From contig NZ_MDHA01000025.1 in NCBI RefSeq assembly GCF_001705665.1, positions 1 to 64,000 on the forward strand: a DNA stretch of 64,000 nucleotides, in the 5' to 3' direction. The DNA is from Thioclava sp. SK-1 (GTDB lineage Bacteria; Pseudomonadota; Alphaproteobacteria; Rhodobacterales; Rhodobacteraceae). The position numbers and the translations under genes are program-made. Positions 56,762 through 64,000 of this stretch are shown here, one piece after another (position 1 is the stretch's first letter; every line of letters starts with the position of its first letter). The notes beneath the pieces are model-generated. The model was not told the DNA's origin. It did not search any database and was given only the letters and a program-made list of their open reading frames with translations.

Positions 56762-57661
56762 TCATTCAAAGAGATCGTCTTGTGTACGATCTTGGATCTT
56801 TGAGCCGGGTCGCAGCGGATAGGTCGCACGCACCCTGTCACGCAGTTTTTGCGCCCGAACGGGGGGCAAACTGGGAGCCGACGCCACCATCGCATTGGCT
56901 CGTTCCTGTGCTTTGGCCAACATGTCGGGGATCAGATCGGCCTCTGGCAAGTTTTTCCAATATTTCTTCGGCATTTCCGATTGCATCGCGCGCACCTTCA
57001 CCCGCGCCGGATTGAAGATAGAGCGGAAATACGTGCGCCACAGATCTTCAGTCGCATCTGCTGGCAGTTCGGGGCGGGCAGCGCCGGGTTCAAACCGCAG
57101 CCGGCCCTGAGTGAAATGCGCGCTTAGATCCGGGGTGAAAATCGCCCAATCCATATCGCCAAATCGATTGGCAAAGAATTGCGCCCCAGGTTCCAAGGTA
57201 AAATGCGAAGGTTCAAACCAGGCGGCAAAGCGGCGACGCGGCGACGCGGCCGTGTCGGTGGTAGTGGTGTCAATCTCGCGGAACCGGACAAAGGCTTTCA
57301 TCTTATGCTGATCACGATTGACCTCTTTGGCCATCATATACAGCCGCGCAATCATCGGATGTGTGCGGTCACGCATAAGCACGGGGTTGGATTGCAGCGC
57401 CCATAGAACGCCATACAGCCGCGCAAACCGCTCTGGGTCGGCGTGCCAGATTGCGCGCTGCGCCAGTTCCAAAAACCCTTTGGGCACAGAAATCTGCCGC
57501 GCCGACCCGGTGACAAGCGGCGTGTCGGCAAACAGATCCACCGTGTCCTCCCCGCGCGACCACAACACGGACTGCGGCGGAACATTGGCCTGTGCCAGCT
57601 CTCGTGCGGCTTTGCGCCATGCGGTGAATGTGCCGACGGTGGGCAGAACAACCGTTACCAT
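56762..57661 (-). CDS. Putative DNA metabolism protein, partner of radical SAM protein (TIGR03915/DUF4130 type)
   Basis: 299 aa. It matches the type of protein regularly found next to the DNA-modification/repair radical SAM family, elsewhere often fused to a UdgX-type uracil-DNA glycosylase. ARLYMMAKEVNRDQHKMKAF then VRFREI, WFEPSHFTLEP and FANRFGDMDWAIFTPDL are the recognisable blocks. No glycosylase domain is fused here. The start shares one base with the stop of the radical SAM gene (TAATG at 57661), so the two are co-translated. The biochemical activity is unknown. It would be induced with its partner from the LexA-type promoter. Confidence 0.8.
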   Translation of the reverse strand: MVTVVLPTVGTFTAWRKAARELAQANVPPQSVLWSRGEDTVDLFADTPLVTGSARQISVPKGFLELAQRAIWHADPERFARLYGVLWALQSNPVLMRDRTHPMIARLYMMAKEVNRDQHKMKAFVRFREIDTTTTDTAASPRRRFAAWFEPSHFTLEPGAQFFANRFGDMDWAIFTPDLSAHFTQGRLRFEPGAARPELPADATEDLWRTYFRSIFNPARVKVRAMQSEMPKKYWKNLPEADLIPDMLAKAQERANAMVASAPSLPPVRAQKLRDRVRATYPLRPGSKIQDRTQDDLFE

Positions 57662-58896
57662 TAAAATAACGACAATTGCTGCGGCGCGGGGGCAAAACGC
57701 GCGCGAAGGTCCGCATCATCGGTCAGCCCGCGCGGCGACCAATCCAGTGTCACAATAAACGGTCGGGCGTTTTTCAAATTCGCTCCGATCTTTTGCAAAT
57801 CACCATAGCGCAGGGCGTGATGTTTGCGTGTCGCCAAGATGCGCTGCACCGACCGCGTGCCAAATCCGGGAACACGCAGCAATATCTCACGGCTGGCGCG
57901 GTTCACATCCACCGGGAAGATATGCCGGTTTTGCAAAGCCCAGGCCAGTTTCGGATCAATCTCCAGATCCAGATTACCGCCCCGCGCGGACTGCGTGATT
58001 TCATGCGCATCAAACCCGTAAAACCGCATCAGCCAATCCGCCTGATACAGCCGATGCTCGCGCATCAATGGCGGCCGGATCAAGGGCAGCGCGACGGAGC
58101 TGTCGGGGATCGGTGAAAACGCCGAATAATACACCCGACGCAGTTTGAAGTTAGAATATAACCGGGTTGAACTTTGCAAGATTACCGCATCGTTGGCACC
58201 ATCCGCGCCAACGATCATCTGTGTCGACTGCCCCGCCGGCGCAAATCGCGGTGCACGCCGCCCCGTGTGGCTTTTGTCTTTGCCCGCATCGCGCAGATTG
58301 CGCACATCGGCCATCGAACGTCGGATTTGCTGCGGTGATTTTTCTGGCGCATAGGCGGTTACGCCGGCATCCGTGGGCAATTCCACATTGATCGACAAGC
58401 GATCCGCAAACCGCCCGGCCTGCTCAACTAAAGTTGGATCGGCATCAGGAATGGTTTTCAGGTGAATATAGCCGCGAAATCCGTGATCGTGTCGCAGCAT
58501 TTGTGCGATACGCACCATATCCCCCATCGTATCATCAGGAGAGCGGATGATCCCTGACGACAAAAACAGCCCTTCAATGTAGTTTCTGCGATAAAACTCC
58601 AGCGTCAGACTGACCACTTCTTCGGGGGTGAACCGCGCGCGCTCGACGTTTGAACTGACCCGGTTCACACAATATGCACAATCATAAATGCAAAAATTGG
58701 TCATCAAGATCTTCAACAGGCTGATGCAGCGCCCGTCGGGCGTGTAGGCATGGCAAATCCCCGACCCGGTGACCGACCCGATACCAGTCCCATCACGACT
58801 GTTTCGCTTTTGCCCCCCGCTGGACGCGCAGGAGGCATCATATTTCGCCGCATCCGAAAGGATGGCCAATTTCTGTTCAAGGTTTTTAACTGCCAT
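57661..58896 (-). CDS. Putative DNA modification/repair radical SAM protein
   Basis: 411 aa. The SAM-radical cluster motif is CIYDCAYC (C-X3-C-X2-C, about residues 68-75). Other blocks are LFLSSGIIRSPDDTMGDMV, FRGYIHLKTIPDADP, and PTDAGVTAYAPEKS. The C-terminal part has a helix-hairpin-helix-like DNA-binding segment LLRVPGFGTRSVQRILATRK. Family members are annotated as DNA modification or repair enzymes without known reaction. ATG 58896 has no ribosome site and lies six bases after the -10, so the message is probably leaderless. Heads a two-gene operon controlled by a LexA-type box. Confidence 0.85.
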   Translation of the reverse strand: MAVKNLEQKLAILSDAAKYDASCASSGGQKRNSRDGTGIGSVTGSGICHAYTPDGRCISLLKILMTNFCIYDCAYCVNRVSSNVERARFTPEEVVSLTLEFYRRNYIEGLFLSSGIIRSPDDTMGDMVRIAQMLRHDHGFRGYIHLKTIPDADPTLVEQAGRFADRLSINVELPTDAGVTAYAPEKSPQQIRRSMADVRNLRDAGKDKSHTGRRAPRFAPAGQSTQMIVGADGANDAVILQSSTRLYSNFKLRRVYYSAFSPIPDSSVALPLIRPPLMREHRLYQADWLMRFYGFDAHEITQSARGGNLDLEIDPKLAWALQNRHIFPVDVNRASREILLRVPGFGTRSVQRILATRKHHALRYGDLQKIGANLKNARPFIVTLDWSPRGLTDDADLRARFAPAPQQLSLF

Positions 58897-58898
58897 TT

Positions 58899-58931
58899 GT
58901 TCATTTTATGTTCATGCTTTGATCATGGCAA
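58899..58931 (-). promoter_or_regulatory. Sigma-70 promoter with overlapping LexA-type (SOS) box
   Basis: On the minus strand TTGCCA (58926-58931), 17 bases, TAAAAT (58903-58908) form a near-consensus promoter. The plus strand reads GTTC (58899-58902), seven bases, GTTC (58910-58913), exactly the direct repeat bound by alphaproteobacterial LexA. The repeat straddles the -10, so a bound repressor would block polymerase. It ends two bases from the start codon of the radical SAM gene. Confidence 0.8.
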
Positions 58932-59119
58932 GCATCGAAATACATGCCTGCCCCCAACCTGACGCAAAAATCTGTCAGGCCATGCCCACAGCCTGTGCCC
59001 TAAGCCTTAGGCATAAAATTATTGTTGCCGTTTTAGTGCCCAATTCTTGCCCTGCTTGTGAATGATTGAATAACTCGGCAACAAAGCCCGCCCGGCGCCG
59101 TGACGATGAAAGAGACACA

Positions 59120-60607
59120 ATGACCGCCCATTTGGCCCATACATCCGCGCAGTTGCTTGAAGGCTGCACGACACAGCAACAGATGCGCGACATTGTCTTG
59201 GTCGCCGATCTGGACAATACCTTGCTGGCGACAGATATGCTGTATGAAAGCTTTTGGGCATCTTTCGCGAAGGATTGGCGCACACCACTGACGGCGGTCA
59301 AGGCCCTGCCGCTTGGGAAGCCTGCGCTAAAGCGCGCGATGCTGGAACGCGCTGATATTGACGTCACCACATTGCCTTATATCGACGACGTGCTGAACCT
59401 GTTGCGCGAATGGCGGGCCGCAGGTGGGCGCACTGCACTTGTCACCGCCTCCGACGCGCAGGTCGCGCAACGCATTGCCGACCATCTGCAGCTGTTTGAT
59501 GAGGTCTTTGGCACCACCGCCGATCTGAACCTGAAAGGCACGCACAAAGCCGAGTTCTTGATCCAACGCTATGGTGACAAAGGGTTTGATTATATCGGGG
59601 ATACCGATGTCGACCTGCATATATGGAAACACGCCAATCGCGCGCTCAGTGTCGGATCCGACAGCCGCCTGCGACGTGCCGTCTCGCGTCTGGATGTTCC
59701 AGCAGTGCATATGGCCCCGCGCGCCGAAGGCAATCTGCGCCCACATCTGAAAGCAATGCGCCCGCATCAATGGTTGAAGAACCTGTTGGTGTTCATTCCG
59801 ATGCTGACAGCGCATGACATTGCCGTTTTGACATTCATGCAATCGCTAATGGCGTTTTTGTCCTTCTCGCTTGTCGCATCCAGCGTCTATGTACTGAACG
59901 ATCTTCTGGATCTTGGGGCGGACCGCGCGCATCCACGCAAACGGCGCAGACCCTTTGCCTCCGGTGCGCTGCGCATTCAGGATGGCACCTGGATGGCCCC
60001 TGTATTGCTGTTAGTCGGGGCTTGCCTGGCCTGGCTGGTGTCTTGGACATTCCTTGGAACCATGGTGCTGTATTACATCGTCACAATGGCCTATTCGCTG
60101 ATGCTTAAGCGGCAGCTGATCGTGGATATCTGCACCTTGGCCGTGCTGTATACCATGCGTATCGCCGCAGGGGCCGCAGCGACAGGCCTGCCCCTATCTG
60201 TCTGGCTTTTGGCGTTTTCAATCTTCTTCTTCTTCTCTCTTGCGGCAGTAAAGCGTCAAGCCGAGCTGGTGGATGGCAAGGCCTCGGGCAAATCCAAGGC
60301 GCATGGTCGAGGCTATATGATCGAGGACCTGCCGATCGTTACCAATATGGCCATCTCATCGGGGTTCGTTTCGGTGCTGGTGATGGCGTTATATGTAAAT
60401 TCACCGCAGGTTACGGTGTTTTACAATCAACCAGCCGCATTATGGGGGATCTGCCTTGTGCTGCTGTATTGGCTAAGCCGGATGGTGATGATCACCCACC
60501 GTGGCAAGATGCATGATGACCCTGTCGTCTTTGCCGCGAAAGACCGTGTCAGCCAGATCTGCGCGTTGCTGATGCTGGCCCTAGGCGTCGCAGGCACCGT
60601 GTTATGA
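59120..60607 (+). CDS. UbiA-family prenyltransferase with N-terminal HAD phosphatase domain
   Basis: 495 aa fusion. The HAD domain (about 20-205) has motif I VADLDNTLLATD, VTASDAQ as motif II and YIGDTDVDLHIWKHA as the final motif. The UbiA domain (about 210-495, eight to nine helices) begins at MRPHQWLKNLLVFIPML and has the Asp motif NDLLDLGADRAHPRKRRRP. The latter is of the type in decaprenyl-phosphate phosphoribosyltransferases. Thus it may attach a phosphopentose to polyprenyl phosphate and remove its phosphate. ATG 59120 is preferred over a TTG at 59066. It overlaps the GtrA gene by ATGA. Confidence 0.85.
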   Translation: MTAHLAHTSAQLLEGCTTQQQMRDIVLVADLDNTLLATDMLYESFWASFAKDWRTPLTAVKALPLGKPALKRAMLERADIDVTTLPYIDDVLNLLREWRAAGGRTALVTASDAQVAQRIADHLQLFDEVFGTTADLNLKGTHKAEFLIQRYGDKGFDYIGDTDVDLHIWKHANRALSVGSDSRLRRAVSRLDVPAVHMAPRAEGNLRPHLKAMRPHQWLKNLLVFIPMLTAHDIAVLTFMQSLMAFLSFSLVASSVYVLNDLLDLGADRAHPRKRRRPFASGALRIQDGTWMAPVLLLVGACLAWLVSWTFLGTMVLYYIVTMAYSLMLKRQLIVDICTLAVLYTMRIAAGAAATGLPLSVWLLAFSIFFFFSLAAVKRQAELVDGKASGKSKAHGRGYMIEDLPIVTNMAISSGFVSVLVMALYVNSPQVTVFYNQPAALWGICLVLLYWLSRMVMITHRGKMHDDPVVFAAKDRVSQICALLMLALGVAGTVL

Positions 60608-61014
60608 GCGCGCTGAACATTGGACTGCTTTATGCGCTGTTTGCAGTCGTAGCGACGGTGATCAACCTTGGTGCGCAACGGCTGGTGCTTAGTCAGGGCG
60701 ATGGCGTTGTGATCTTTGCCGCGGCGGTTTTTCTGGGCACTGTGGCCGGGCTAGTGGCGAAATACCTGCTCGATAAACGTTGGATTTTTGCCGATACCGA
60801 TACCGGGCTGGCCAATCATTCACGCAAATTCGGGCTATATAGCGCGATGGGTCTGGTGACCACGGCCATTTTCTGGGGCGCCGAAACCGCCTTTTGGCTG
60901 ATTTTCAGCACAGAAACCATGCGTGAATTGGGCGCGGTTCTGGGCCTGAGCATCGGCTATATCGTGAAATATTTTCTGGACCGGCGGTTTGTATTTACCC
61001 CCGCGTCTGTGTAA
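60604..61014 (+). CDS. GtrA-family membrane protein
   Basis: 136 aa with four membrane helices. The GtrA pattern includes VAKYLLDKRWIFADTDTG and YIVKYFLDRRFVF. Members are thought to help move lipid-linked sugars across the membrane or hold glycosyltransferases. It overlaps the UbiA/HAD gene by ATGA and is 18 bases before the dehydrogenase gene, an arrangement that suggests one lipid-sugar pathway. Confidence 0.85.
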   Translation: MSALNIGLLYALFAVVATVINLGAQRLVLSQGDGVVIFAAAVFLGTVAGLVAKYLLDKRWIFADTDTGLANHSRKFGLYSAMGLVTTAIFWGAETAFWLIFSTETMRELGAVLGLSIGYIVKYFLDRRFVFTPASV

Positions 61015-61032
61015 CCGATTTTCGGAGGATCG

Positions 61033-61767
61033 ATGTCCAAAACCGTTCTTATTCTTGGAGCGCGCTCGCTCATGGCGCAATCCATTGCGCGCCGCTTTGC
61101 ACAGGCAGGGTATGGCATACGATTGGCCGCACGCTGCCCTGATAGCCTGAGCGAAGTGCAATCCGAACTGGCCACTTTGTCGGGCCAGCCAGTCACGCTG
61201 CATGATTTCGATGTGCTGCAAACCGAGGGGTTCGAGGGGTTTCTGGATGGCCTGCCGCAGCTGCCCGATATCGCAATTTGTGCAGTGGGCACGATGAATG
61301 ATCAGGGGGTGAATGAAACCGACCTAGTCGCCGCCACCCGCGATATTCGATCCAATTTTGAAGGCCCTGCCCTGATCTTGGGTCAGATTGCCACGCGGAT
61401 GGCCCTGCGCGGATCGGGCACGATTGTCGGTATTTCCTCGGTGGCCGGGGACCGCGGGCGCGCGGCCAATTATGTCTATGGCGCTGCCAAGGCCGGATTT
61501 ACAGCCTTTCTATCGGGGCTGCGCAACCGCCTGGCTCGCAAGGGCGTTCATGTGCTGACCGTCAAGCCCGGCTTCGTGGCCACCAAAATGACACAAGGCA
61601 TGGACCTGCCGTCCAAGCTTACCGCGCAACCCGCTGAAGTGGGCGATGCCGTTTTCAACGCGGTCACCAAGGGCAAAGACATTCTTTACGTCCGCGCGAA
61701 ATGGCGGCTGATCATGCTGATCATCTGTGCGATCCCCGAGGCGCTCTTCAAGAAACTGTCGTTGTGA
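61033..61767 (+). CDS. Short-chain dehydrogenase/reductase, possibly DprE2-like
   Basis: 244 aa. The nucleotide-binding motif is TVLILGARSLMAQSIARRFA, with Tyr-Lys catalytic pair in YVYGAAKAGF and the Ser in GISSVAGDRGR. Closing segment VLTVKPGFVATKM and the hydrophobic C-terminus (LIMLIICAIP) fit membrane-associated SDRs of the decaprenylphosphoryl-ribose 2'-epimerase kind. GGAGGAT lies before the ATG. The FAD-dependent partner enzyme DprE1 is not in the visible cluster; dnaE follows on the other strand. Assignment to this pathway is inferred. Confidence 0.75.
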   Translation: MSKTVLILGARSLMAQSIARRFAQAGYGIRLAARCPDSLSEVQSELATLSGQPVTLHDFDVLQTEGFEGFLDGLPQLPDIAICAVGTMNDQGVNETDLVAATRDIRSNFEGPALILGQIATRMALRGSGTIVGISSVAGDRGRAANYVYGAAKAGFTAFLSGLRNRLARKGVHVLTVKPGFVATKMTQGMDLPSKLTAQPAEVGDAVFNAVTKGKDILYVRAKWRLIMLIICAIPEALFKKLSL

Positions 61768-61771
61768 CAGA

Positions 61772-64000
61772 TTAGATCTCTGTCACCGCCGACACGCCGT
61801 CCAGACTGCGAAGTGCCCCTTTGATCTGCGGATTGACAGGGAATTCGCGCTCTGTGCTCAGCTGATAGCGACAGTTTTTTTCGGCATCGAAAACCAAGAA
61901 ACTGATCGGCCCGCGCGAACGAATATTCCCCTCATCTTCCAGCCGCTGCAACAATGACGCGACCGATGGGATGGCGTCAGCCGTGTCTATATGGATCAAC
62001 AGGCCCGCGCTGCCTGCATCGGCCACCACCTGATCCATTGGCTGCACGGCCTGGGCCAACATCCGAACGGAATCACCCTCGGGCTCCACTTTGACCGTGA
62101 CCACGACAAGGCTATCGGCTTCCAGGCAGGGGCGCGCAGCCTCCAACGTGTCCGAGAACATCGTTGCTTCATACGGGCCGGAGGGTTCCGAAAACAGCAC
62201 AAAGGCAAAACGGTTGCCCTTGGCCGACATCTTTTCACGCACCGCATCAATTTTGCCGGCGATTTTCGTGACAAAGGGCGATCCCGCGCGCGCCTTCTCC
62301 ATGATATCATCCAGCGTCAGCACTTTCTTGCGCCGCAGCGCAGGCAGGTAATCATCCAGCGGATGACCCGACAGGTAAAAGCCAATTGCCTTATGTTCCT
62401 CTGCCAGTCGTTCCCCGGGCAACCAATCATCGGTATCGGCCAGACGCGGCGGCGGCAGATCATCGCCCGCCTCACCAAAAAGCGACACCTGAGCCGAGGT
62501 CTTCGCCTCTATCACCGCAGCCGACCATGCCACCAATCGATCCAACGATTGAAACACACGTTTGCGGTTCGGGTTTAGCGCATCAAACGCCCCTGCACGC
62601 GCCAACATTTCAAGCGGGCGCTTGCCGATACGCTTCATATCAACACGCCGCGCAAAATCGAACAGGTCCACAAATGGTCTGTCGGCACGGGCCGTGACGA
62701 TCATCTCCATCACCTCCATACCAACATTTTTCAACGCGCCCAGCGCATAGATCAATTCCTGATCCACCACATCAAACCCGGCCATCGACCGATTCACACA
62801 GGGGGCGACAATCTTCACGCCCAGGCCTTTTTTGACCTCATGCGCATAGATTGCCAGTTTCTCGGTCAGGTGAATATCGCAATTCATCACGCCGCCCATG
62901 AATTCCACTGGGTGATTGGCCTTTAGCCAAGCGGTGTAATAGCTGACGACGGCATAGGCCGCCGCGTGGGATTTGTTGAAGCCGTAATTGGCGAATTTCT
63001 CAAGCAGGTCAAAAACCTCAGAGGCTTTCTTCTTATCAACGCCGTTCTTGGCTGCCCCGGTTTCAAATTTGGGGCGTTCGGCATCCATCGCCTCTTTGAT
63101 CTTTTTGCCCATTGCACGACGCAGCAAATCCGCCCCGCCCAGGGAATATCCCGCCATTTCCTGCGCGATCTGCATCACCTGTTCCTGATACACGATGATG
63201 CCCTGGGTCTCGGCCAGAATATGGTCGATCGTGGGATGCACGGATTCCAAGGGTTTGCGCCCGTGTTTGACCTCACAATAGCTTGGGATGTTTTCCATCG
63301 GGCCAGGACGATACAGCGCCACAAGGGCCACGATATCTTCGATACAGGTGGGTTTCATCTGCCGCAGCGCGGATTTCATCCCCTCCGATTCCACCTGAAA
63401 CACCGCAACCGTCTTGGCGTCGGAATACAGATCATAGGTCTTTTTATCATCCAACGGGATCAGGTTGATCTGGTTCTCGCCGCCCGCTGCGGGCTCATAC
63501 AGCCGCGTGCCCGCCGGATCGACATGCAGCGGACGCCCCGATTTGAAAATCAGGTTCATCGCGGATTGCACGACAGTCAGCGTCTTCAGACCCAGAAAGT
63601 CAAATTTGACAAGCCCGGCTTGTTCCACCCATTTCATATTGAACTGCGTGGCAGGCATGTCAGAGCGCGGATCTTGATACAATGGCACCAAAGCATCCAG
63701 CGGCCTGTCCCCGATCACCACGCCCGCCGCGTGAGTGGAGGCATTGCGCAACAGCCCTTCGACCTGCTGCGCATAGGTCAGCAGCCGATCCACAACAGGT
63801 TCATTACGCGCGGCTTCGCGCAGCCGTTCCTCCTGCGTCAGCGCCTGTACAATAGAGACAGGCTTGACCCCTTCCACGGGAATCAGCTTGGACAACTTAT
63901 CAACCTGCCCAAAGGACATTTGCAGCACACGACCAATATCGCGCACCGCCGCCTTGGACAGCAACGCCCCGAAGGTAATGATTTGACCAACCTTTTCGCG
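61772..64000 (-). CDS. dnaE: DNA polymerase III subunit alpha, C-terminal part (partial)
   Basis: 743 codons visible; the gene continues past the window end, and the catalytic PDxDxD segment and PHP domain would lie beyond it. The visible part starts REKVGQIITFGALLSKAAV, just after the palm motif. It contains the fingers (VVSYYTAWLKANHPVEFMGG), the helix-hairpin-helix region, the OB fold (ARAGSPFVTKIAGKIDAVRE) and the tau-binding end. It is convergent with the dehydrogenase gene, with four bases between them. Replicative polymerase subunit. Confidence 0.95.
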   Translation of the reverse strand, partial: REKVGQIITFGALLSKAAVRDIGRVLQMSFGQVDKLSKLIPVEGVKPVSIVQALTQEERLREAARNEPVVDRLLTYAQQVEGLLRNASTHAAGVVIGDRPLDALVPLYQDPRSDMPATQFNMKWVEQAGLVKFDFLGLKTLTVVQSAMNLIFKSGRPLHVDPAGTRLYEPAAGGENQINLIPLDDKKTYDLYSDAKTVAVFQVESEGMKSALRQMKPTCIEDIVALVALYRPGPMENIPSYCEVKHGRKPLESVHPTIDHILAETQGIIVYQEQVMQIAQEMAGYSLGGADLLRRAMGKKIKEAMDAERPKFETGAAKNGVDKKKASEVFDLLEKFANYGFNKSHAAAYAVVSYYTAWLKANHPVEFMGGVMNCDIHLTEKLAIYAHEVKKGLGVKIVAPCVNRSMAGFDVVDQELIYALGALKNVGMEVMEMIVTARADRPFVDLFDFARRVDMKRIGKRPLEMLARAGAFDALNPNRKRVFQSLDRLVAWSAAVIEAKTSAQVSLFGEAGDDLPPPRLADTDDWLPGERLAEEHKAIGFYLSGHPLDDYLPALRRKKVLTLDDIMEKARAGSPFVTKIAGKIDAVREKMSAKGNRFAFVLFSEPSGPYEATMFSDTLEAARPCLEADSLVVVTVKVEPEGDSVRMLAQAVQPMDQVVADAGSAGLLIHIDTADAIPSVASLLQRLEDEGNIRSRGPISFLVFDAEKNCRYQLSTEREFPVNPQIKGALRSLDGVSAVTEI

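Noticed and set aside
58861-58904. Alternative ATG at 58904 as start of a different gene
   Set aside because: Its frame runs inside the radical SAM gene and has no family similarity; it is a shadow frame.
59066-59119. Longer N-terminus of the HAD-UbiA protein from a TTG start
   Set aside because: No ribosome site and no similarity to the family; ATG 59120 with GAAAGAGA upstream fits better.

Overview
The window looks like chromosomal DNA of an alphaproteobacterium of the order Rhodobacterales (Roseobacter/Rhodobacter group). Grounds: TakP-like TRAP binding proteins, a Rhodobacter-type polyol ABC cluster, short-form HisG with HisZ, a GTTC-N7-GTTC box of the alphaproteobacterial LexA type, and nrdR-ribD and dnaG-rpoD neighbourhoods. 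Base composition looks moderately GC-rich, but I did not compute it. Genus cannot be decided from the sequence alone.

Layout. 1-2.7 kb: end of an unknown gene, then two paralogous Tat-exported TakP-type TRAP solute-binding proteins with no TRAP permease beside them. 2.9-9.5 kb: an odd protein with a LysR-type effector domain but no DNA-binding domain, then a MFP-MFP-RND efflux operon. 9.5-19.7 kb: a complete polyol catabolic cluster (HAD phosphatase, SorC regulator, four-gene ABC importer, mannitol 2-dehydrogenase, xylulokinase, fructokinase). It would take mannitol to fructose 6-phosphate and arabitol to xylulose 5-phosphate. 20-24 kb: a CheB-CheR-PAS fusion protein and an unknown companion. 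24.1-26.5 kb: a graveyard of insertion sequences (IS3-family 3' remnant and a multiply mutated IS66 copy). 26.7-32.1 kb: DEAD-box helicase, a small membrane protein, then ribE-ribB-ribH-nusB on the minus strand. 32.3-36.9 kb: three capsule genes (KpsS, Wza-type lipoprotein, KpsC) on the plus strand, lying between ribE and ribD. 36.9-43.7 kb, minus strand: ribD, nrdR, yjbQ, a lipoprotein, rpoD, dnaG. 44.1-47.6 kb: TadG/TadE-like pilus-associated proteins and a small lipoprotein. 47.7-51.7 kb: hom, a VOC-fold protein, recJ and two identical tRNA-Glu genes. 51.9-55.2 kb: hisS-hisZ-hisG. 55.3-61.8 kb: slyX, an AbrB-type membrane protein, a two-gene DNA-metabolism system (radical SAM protein plus partner) and a UbiA/HAD-GtrA-SDR set. 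The last 2.2 kb is the 3' part of dnaE.

The most interesting item is the pair at 56.8-58.9 kb. A helix-hairpin-helix radical SAM protein is translationally coupled to a DNA-metabolism protein of unknown function. Its promoter has -35 and -10 elements 17 bases apart, a LexA-type direct repeat straddling the -10, and a start codon so close that the message may be leaderless. This suggests an SOS-induced DNA repair system whose chemistry is unknown. Also worth attention are the HTH-less LysR-domain protein, the RibB with a GTP cyclohydrolase half lacking its zinc site, the capsule genes lodged between rib genes, the UbiA/HAD-GtrA-SDR lipid-sugar cluster, and paired DnaA-box-like sites upstream of rpoD.
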